From NCBI GenBank assembly GCA_024277475.1, contig JAJRVC010000682.1:1-5639 (forward strand): a stretch of 5,639 nt of DNA, written 5' to 3'. Position 1 is the stretch's first letter. Each line of letters opens with the position of its first letter. This DNA is from Deltaproteobacteria bacterium (GTDB lineage Bacteria > Desulfobacterota > Desulfobacteria > Desulfobacterales > JAFDCJ01). The notes beneath the pieces are model-generated. The model was not told the origin of the DNA. It ran no database searches and worked only from the letters and a program-made list of their open reading frames with translations. Position numbers and translations under genes: made by a program. Shown here piece by piece: positions 5,518 to 5,639 of this stretch.

Positions 5518-5527
5518 TACCTGACAT
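5497..5527 (-). pseudogene. First codons of a minus-strand gene cut by the element junction
   Basis: On the minus strand an ATG at 5527 begins MSGIMKGRVNA. It is preceded by a good AGGAG site (5538-5534 region, six bases away) and lies 12 bases after the stop of another minus-strand frame. Beyond about 5500 this frame runs antisense through the DUF4338 gene, giving an unlikely low-quality peptide. I read this as a host gene of which only about ten codons remain left of its start. The product cannot be named. The call depends on the ribosome binding site, the spacing and the shift in base composition at the junction. Confidence 0.4.
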
Positions 5528-5533
5528 AGCTAA

Positions 5534-5538
5534 CTCCT
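5534..5538 (-). promoter_or_regulatory. Ribosome binding site for the truncated minus-strand gene
   Basis: AGGAG on the minus strand, six bases before the ATG at 5527. It supports a genuine gene start there, which in turn marks the sequence right of about 5501 as host DNA and not part of the element. Confidence 0.4.
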
Positions 5539-5539
5539 A

Positions 5540-5638
5540 TTAATCATTGAATAAATTCATTTGCTTTTCCGAACCTTCACCCTTGACAACCAATCTTCCT
5601 GTTTCGCGAAGCGTTTTTATTATGTTTTTTATTTTATC
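5540..5638 (-). CDS. C-terminal end of an unidentified minus-strand gene (5' part outside window)
   Basis: A minus-strand frame is open from the right window edge to a TAA at 5542-5540, giving 32 residues ending in KGEGSEKQMNLFND. The preceding segment IKNIIKTLRETGRLVVKGEG looks like a helix followed by a beta hairpin, the layout of a winged-helix wing, but 32 residues are too few to assign a family. The next minus-strand gene starts 12 bases later with its own ribosome binding site, a normal operon spacing, which is the best support for both being real. It may be a chance open frame. Confidence 0.4.
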   Translation of the reverse strand, partial: DKIKNIIKTLRETGRLVVKGEGSEKQMNLFND

Positions 5639-5639
5639 A

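Overview
The window looks like a piece of a Gram-negative bacterial chromosome, most probably a deltaproteobacterium of the Desulfobacterota type. That assignment is an inference from gene content: olefin-type oleC and oleD, a free-standing PocR-domain protein, and an IS66-like tnpA/tnpB pair linked to a DUF4338 (DruA-like) gene. There is no rRNA or other direct taxonomic marker.

Left part (2-3017, + strand): a metabolic operon. It opens with the C-terminal half of an OleC-type AMP-forming beta-lactone synthetase, cut by the window edge. Next comes a complete OleD-type NAD(P)H-dependent 2-alkyl-3-oxoalkanoate reductase. A small PocR sensory-domain protein overlaps oleD by 4 bases, and a 161-residue mostly helical protein of unknown function follows after 16 bases. 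In the Ole pathway OleA condenses two acyl-CoAs, OleD reduces the beta-keto acid, OleC closes the beta-lactone using ATP, and OleB decarboxylates it to a long-chain olefin. OleA and OleB are not in the window.

Middle part (3018-3952): about 930 bases with little coding. It holds several short inverted repeats, one probable 57-residue single-pass membrane protein (GTG start at 3352, strong ribosome binding site), an imperfect GC-rich hairpin, and a clean tandem array of a 10-base unit (3751-3840). A direct repeat, taaggaattct, brackets the hairpin plus array.

Right part (3953-5517, + strand): an insertion-sequence remnant with an IS66-type tnpA (helix-turn-helix accessory protein), an IS66 tnpB (overlapping by 4 bases), and a DUF4338/DruA-like gene in the place where the IS66 DDE transposase tnpC would be expected. 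The DUF4338 protein stops abruptly in its last conserved region. The sequence beyond it (about 5501 to the right edge) reads as AT-richer host DNA carrying, on the minus strand, the end of one gene and the first codons of a second. The element therefore appears truncated at its right end by a junction that also cut the minus-strand gene.

The points most worth following up are the tnpA-tnpB-DUF4338 arrangement and its broken right junction, the oleCD-PocR-unknown operon, the 10-base tandem array, and the unannotated small membrane protein.
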